In this document: positions 57,733 to 61,184 of the stretch, piece after piece
Layout: every line of letters starts with the position of its first letter
Position numbering within the stretch: the stretch's first letter is position 1
Source: Actinomortierella ambigua
Lineage: Eukaryota > Mortierellomycota > Mortierellomycetes > Mortierellales > Mortierellaceae
Direction of reading: 5' to 3'
DNA: 61,184 nucleotides
NCBI GenBank assembly: GCA_016098155.1
Contig: JAAAJB010000113.1
Coordinates: forward strand, 1-61,184
Made by a program: the position numbers and the translations under genes
The notes under the pieces: model-generated
Database searches by the model: none
The model's input: only the letters and a program-made list of their open reading frames with translations
Told to the model about the DNA's origin: nothing

Positions 57733-60672
57733 ATGTCACTCCACCTCGCCTCTGCTCTCCCTCGCCGCTCGGCGCGATGGGTCTGCCAGCTGACTGCCAC
57801 CGCAATCAGACCCCGCTTCTTCCACTCTTCAAACATCGCCCGTCAGGCACAGGCTGTCCAGCTGCAGACCGACTCTGCTCAGGACTACTCGCAGTATGGC
57901 AAGGTACGCACCCCTCTTCTCTCTCGACGCCTTGCACCTACGACAACCAAAACGCGTTTCTCACCCACCTACCTACCTACCTACCTACCTACTTACCTAT
58001 GTTTTGTTTCGTGCTGCTCAATAGACCTTTGACAAGATCTTGATTGCCAACCGTGGAGAGATTGCTTGCCGTGTCATTCGCACCTGCAAAAAGATGGGCA
58101 TCAAGACCGTCGCCATCCATTCCGATGCCGATGTCAACTCCTTGCACGTCCAGCTGGCCGACGAGGCTGTCAACGTCGTAAGTGCCTTCTTCTTTTACGC
58201 TTTTCGATTCTCTACGATCCTCACTTGTTTCTCCCCCGTGCCGTTCCGCAAAGTTGCTCGCCCTAAAAGTGAATTATGAGAATCAACCATCGTGTCGCTC
58301 TCTCTCTCTCTATCTTTTTCCTCTTTCGCAACGTATGACAACATCCTGTCTTTAGGGCCCTGCACCAACTTCCCAGTCGTACCTCAACATCCCCAACATC
58401 CTCAAGGCCATCAAGGACACCGGCGCCCAAGCGGTCCACCCAGGTACTTGCAACAAACAGAAAAGAAAAAAAAATTCAAAATTGTCACACAGATCATTTG
58501 ACTTCTTCCCACGGGGGAACCTTCTCCCCCCAAACGGCTCAAAAAAATAAGGCGGCTAAACGTTTGACACGCCCTCTGTCCCCACCCGTCTTTCTTCACT
58601 AGGTTACGGTTTCCTGTCTGAGAACGCCATCTTTGTCAAGGCTCTGGATGATGCCGGTGTGACCTTCATTGGTCCCTCCGAGTATGCCATGGCTGCCATG
58701 GGTGACAAGATCCAGTCCAAGATCATCGCCAAGGAGTCCAAGGTCAACATCATTCCCGGCTTCAACGGCGTCGTCCGCGATGTCGACCACGCTCTTGAGA
58801 TTTGTAAGAAGACGAAAAAGGAGACAAAGATAATACTGATGCCGATGATGATGATGAGTGATCTGGGACTAGCGCTCTCTGATTGACCCCCCCCCTTCTC
58901 CTTTGTCTTCCTCGGCCTTTGTCTTCCTCGGTACACTCTTAGCTCGCGAGATCGGCTACCCCGTCATGCTAAAGGCCTCGGCTGGTGGTGGTGGAAAGGG
59001 TATGCGTATCGCCTGGAACGACGAGGAGGTCCGCGAGGGCTTCAAGATTGCCAAGCAAGAGTCGCTTGCTTCGTTCGGTGATGACCGTCTCTTGATCGAA
59101 AAGTTTATTGACAACCCTCGCCATATTGAAATTCAGATCATCTCGGACAAGCATGGCAACACTGTAAGCACGGCCAATGCCTCAGCTGTAACGAGTCCTG
59201 GAGTACCTTTAATGGACTATCATTCTAACCACTCTTTCAATCTTCATGTATTGTTATAGCTCTATCTCCCCGAGCGTGAGTGTTCGATTCAGCGCCGCAA
59301 CCAAAAGGTGATTGAGGAGGCACCTTCGACGCACATTGACCCGAAGACGCGCAAGGCCATGGGTGAGCAGGCGGTGATGCTTGCCAAGCACGTCAAGTAC
59401 TCGTCGGCAGGCACGGTCGAGTTCCTGGTGGACTCTCAGCGCAACTTTTACTTTTTGGAGATGAACACGCGTCTGCAGGTGGAGCACCCGATCACCGAGT
59501 ACATCACGGGCATGGATCTGGTCGAGCAGATGATTCGTGTCGCGGCTGGCCAAAAGCTGATCCCCAAGCAAGAGGATATCAAGATCAAGGGCTGGGCCAT
59601 CGAGTCGCGTGTCTATGCCGAGGATCCCGAAAAGTACCTGCCCTCGATCGGTCGTCTGTCCAAGTACATTGAGCCCACGTCGACCAAGGGTCAGAACGAG
59701 GTCCGTTGCGACTCTGGTATTGTCGAGGGTTCCGAGATCTCCATCTACTACGATCCCATGATCTGCAAGCTGTGCACGCACGGCCAGACCCGTGAGGAGG
59801 CGATCGAGAACATGAAGCGGGCTCTGGACTCGTATGTGATCAAGGGTGTGACACACAACATTCCGTTGCTGCGCGAGGTCGTCTCGCACGACCGATTCGC
59901 CTCGGGCAAGTACTCGACAAAGTTCTTGGCTGAGGAGTACCCAACAGGCTTCAAGGGCCACTCGCCCGATGCGACCTCGCTGTCGCAGCTCGTGTCGATG
60001 GCCGGTCTGATCCACGCCAAGCGCGAGCTCCGCAACTGGGCCTGGGGTGCTGGTCGCGAGGCTCTCCTCTTTGAGGAGCTCCACAACCGCGCCCCTCGCG
60101 CTTGGGATCTGTTCATTGGTGTCCAGGGTGTGGAGGAGAAGCTGCCCGTCAAGGTCGAGCACTTGGGCAAGGCTTCGAACGGCGAGGATGAGTTTGAGAT
60201 TTCGACCCCCGGTATGGCGCCGTTCCGCTCGTCGACGGCATGGGCCCTCGAGTCGCCACTGATCACCAACACGTTTGGCAATGGCGAGGAGGTGACGCTG
60301 CAGTACCTGGAGACGCTTCCTCTGGGTTTCCGTGTGCAGCACCTGGGCACAAAGTTTGATATCACGGTCAACACACCGGCACAGCATGCATTGGCCAAGT
60401 TTATGCCCATCAAGGAGAAGGCGTCGACAACCAACCTGATCCTGTCGCCCATGCCTGGCTCCGTCGTCTCTGTTGATGTCAAGCCTGGCGACATGGTCGC
60501 AGAGGGTACGGCTGTCGCGACGATCGAGGCCATGAAGATGGCCAACGTCCTGCGCTCCGTCCGTGCTGGCAAGGTCAAGAGCGTCCTTGTCAAGCCCGGT
60601 GATTCCGTCGCTGGCGAGGAGATTTTGATTGAGTTTGAGGACGAGGCCAAGCCCAAGGAGGAGGCCAAGTAA
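57733..60672 (+). CDS. PCCA: Propionyl-CoA carboxylase alpha subunit, mitochondrial
   Basis: Exons 57733-57903, 58025-58177, 58356-58443, 58603-58803, 58943-59163 and 59260-60672 give 748 aa (human about 728). The alpha subunit carboxylates its own biotin with ATP and bicarbonate; the beta subunit passes the carboxyl to propionyl-CoA, making methylmalonyl-CoA in the mitochondrial matrix. Residues 1 to about 45 are Arg/Ala/Ser-rich without acids, a likely presequence. Biotin carboxylase features: [17 protein letters not shown], the ATP-grasp loop [15 protein letters not shown], and [11 protein letters not shown]. The blocks [10 protein letters not shown] and [17 protein letters not shown] are the PCC alpha wording, distinct from pyruvate and methylcrotonyl enzymes. 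The BCCP end holds EAMKM with biotin-accepting Lys704. The CCTA microsatellite in intron 1 serves as part of the pyrimidine tract. Exon 6 has very high third-position GC. Confidence 0.94.
57966..57999. repeat. (CCTA)n microsatellite in PCCA intron 1
   Basis: Tandem CCTA tetranucleotides with one ACTT interruption within the intron 57904-58024. Confidence 0.92.
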
Positions 60673-60869
60673 AAAAAACACACGAAAAAACACACGAAAT
60701 GTCGGAGCGTCAGTGATTATTTGTCCATAGCATTCATTACCTGGAGTCCCCCCCCCCTCTTTTTTTTTCTCAGTCTCTCTCTTTTTGTCTATACACTTTT
60801 TTTTTTGGTTTCAAATGTTACGCATGACACATGGAGTATTGTGATGTCTTTAGAAAAAAAGGGCTAGTT

Positions 60870-61184
60870 TTACTCCACATCAATGAGGGCTAGGCTACCA
60901 TCCATGCCAAGGGCTACATCGATAAACTCTACACGCTTGCCGTTCTTCTCCTCGGGCAACACCATCCTCTTTGGCTCGAACAAGTTTCCAAAGTCTCCAT
61001 GGCCCAAGCGACCCGTCTTGCCGCATGAACCCCACGTGTACATCTTTCCGGTGTCTATTGGAGAACATGCAAACAGCAGAAAATAAGCCGATTAGATATG
61101 CTGGACAATTCTGCCATTGCGGGGGGGGGGGGGGGAAAAAAAGAAAGCATCTTACCAATAATTGTTCCAGCTCCAGCGAGGCTC
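60870..61184 (-). CDS. RCC1-repeat protein, 3' end only
   Basis: The last exon 61054-60870 joins across a small intron to the tail of an exon ending at 61156, whose start lies beyond the window. The visible C-terminus contains SLAGAGTII, then DTGKMYTWGSCGKTGRLGHGD, a standard RCC1 blade signature, and ends MDGSLALIDVE. RCC1-type propellers include Ran exchange factors and other regulators, and the last blade alone cannot tell them apart. The stop codon is 60872-60870. Its 3' end converges on that of PCCA across 197 bp. A run of 16 G at about 61119-61134 lies in the intron and may be a sequencing or assembly weak spot. Confidence 0.8.

Noticed and set aside
59254..60693. Long antisense open frame of 479 codons opposite PCCA
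   Set aside because: It mirrors the coding exon exactly, has no domain-like pattern and arises from strong third-position GC bias; PCCA on the other strand is unmistakable.

Overview
This is a gene-dense, intron-rich stretch of a nuclear fungal genome. Fifteen protein genes were rebuilt by joining GT-AG exons, and a sixteenth is a single-exon hypothetical. Introns are mostly 45-350 bp. The mix of genes points to a fungus: TRA1 with a pseudokinase, a Cdc7/SepH-type septation kinase with armadillo-like repeats, DML1/misato, YPI1 and TRS23. Two genes argue against a typical yeast or ascomycete: a propionyl-CoA carboxylase alpha subunit and a separate bacterial-type mitochondrial alanyl-tRNA synthetase. 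An early-diverging lineage (Mucoromycota or Mortierellomycotina-like) is my best guess. This is inference only, because no rRNA or other marker gene lies in the window.

Layout, left to right. 1-3.4 kb: AT-richer, gene-poor, with simple repeats, an imperfect long hairpin, a decayed duplication and one unrecognised two-TM protein gene (minus). 3.4-16.1 kb: TRA1 (minus, 9 exons, 3984 aa) with a Gln/Ala-rich insertion of about 300 aa. 16.2-17.4 kb: divergent spacer with a 10-N assembly gap. 17.4-20.7 kb: TBC1D13-like Rab-GAP (plus). 20.9-22.9 kb: glutathione-reductase-like flavoprotein (minus) that lacks the second redox cysteine. 24.7-26.6 kb: unrecognised MATH/BTB-like protein (plus). 27.1-28.0 kb: AIG2/GGCT-like protein (minus). 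28.6-32.3 kb: mitochondrial-type AlaRS (minus). 32.3-35.2 kb: 3-kb low-complexity divergent spacer. 35.2-43.3 kb: SIN-type kinase (plus, 16 exons, 1907 aa). 43.9-44.9 kb: BLOC1S4/Cnl1-like (minus). 45.1-48.2 kb: DML1 (plus). 48.2-50.9 kb: RAD2/XPG-family nuclease (minus). 51.4-54.3 kb: mitochondrial EF-G2 (plus). 54.4-55.2 kb: YPI1 (minus). 55.4-56.2 kb: TRS23/TRAPPC4 (plus). 56.2-57.7 kb: spacer with tandem TATA-containing modules. 57.7-60.7 kb: PCCA (plus). 60.9 kb to the right edge: 3' end of an RCC1-repeat gene (minus).

The genes are housekeeping genes on alternating strands, not a cluster or operon. Four act in or near mitochondria (AlaRS, DML1, EF-G2, PCCA); others act in chromatin and transcription (TRA1), membrane traffic (TBC, TRS23, BLOC1S4) and cell-cycle phosphatase/kinase control (YPI1, SIN kinase). 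Compact divergent pairs (BLOC1S4/DML1, nuclease/EF-G2, YPI1/TRS23) probably share promoters. I found no convincing new multi-gene system. The strongest oddities are the Cys-to-Phe change in the glutathione reductase, the TATA-containing repeats at 56.5-57.0 kb, the long hairpin near the left edge and large disordered insertions in otherwise conserved proteins. Exon models were made by eye from splice signals, frame continuity and remembered family patterns; no alignment or transcript data were used.
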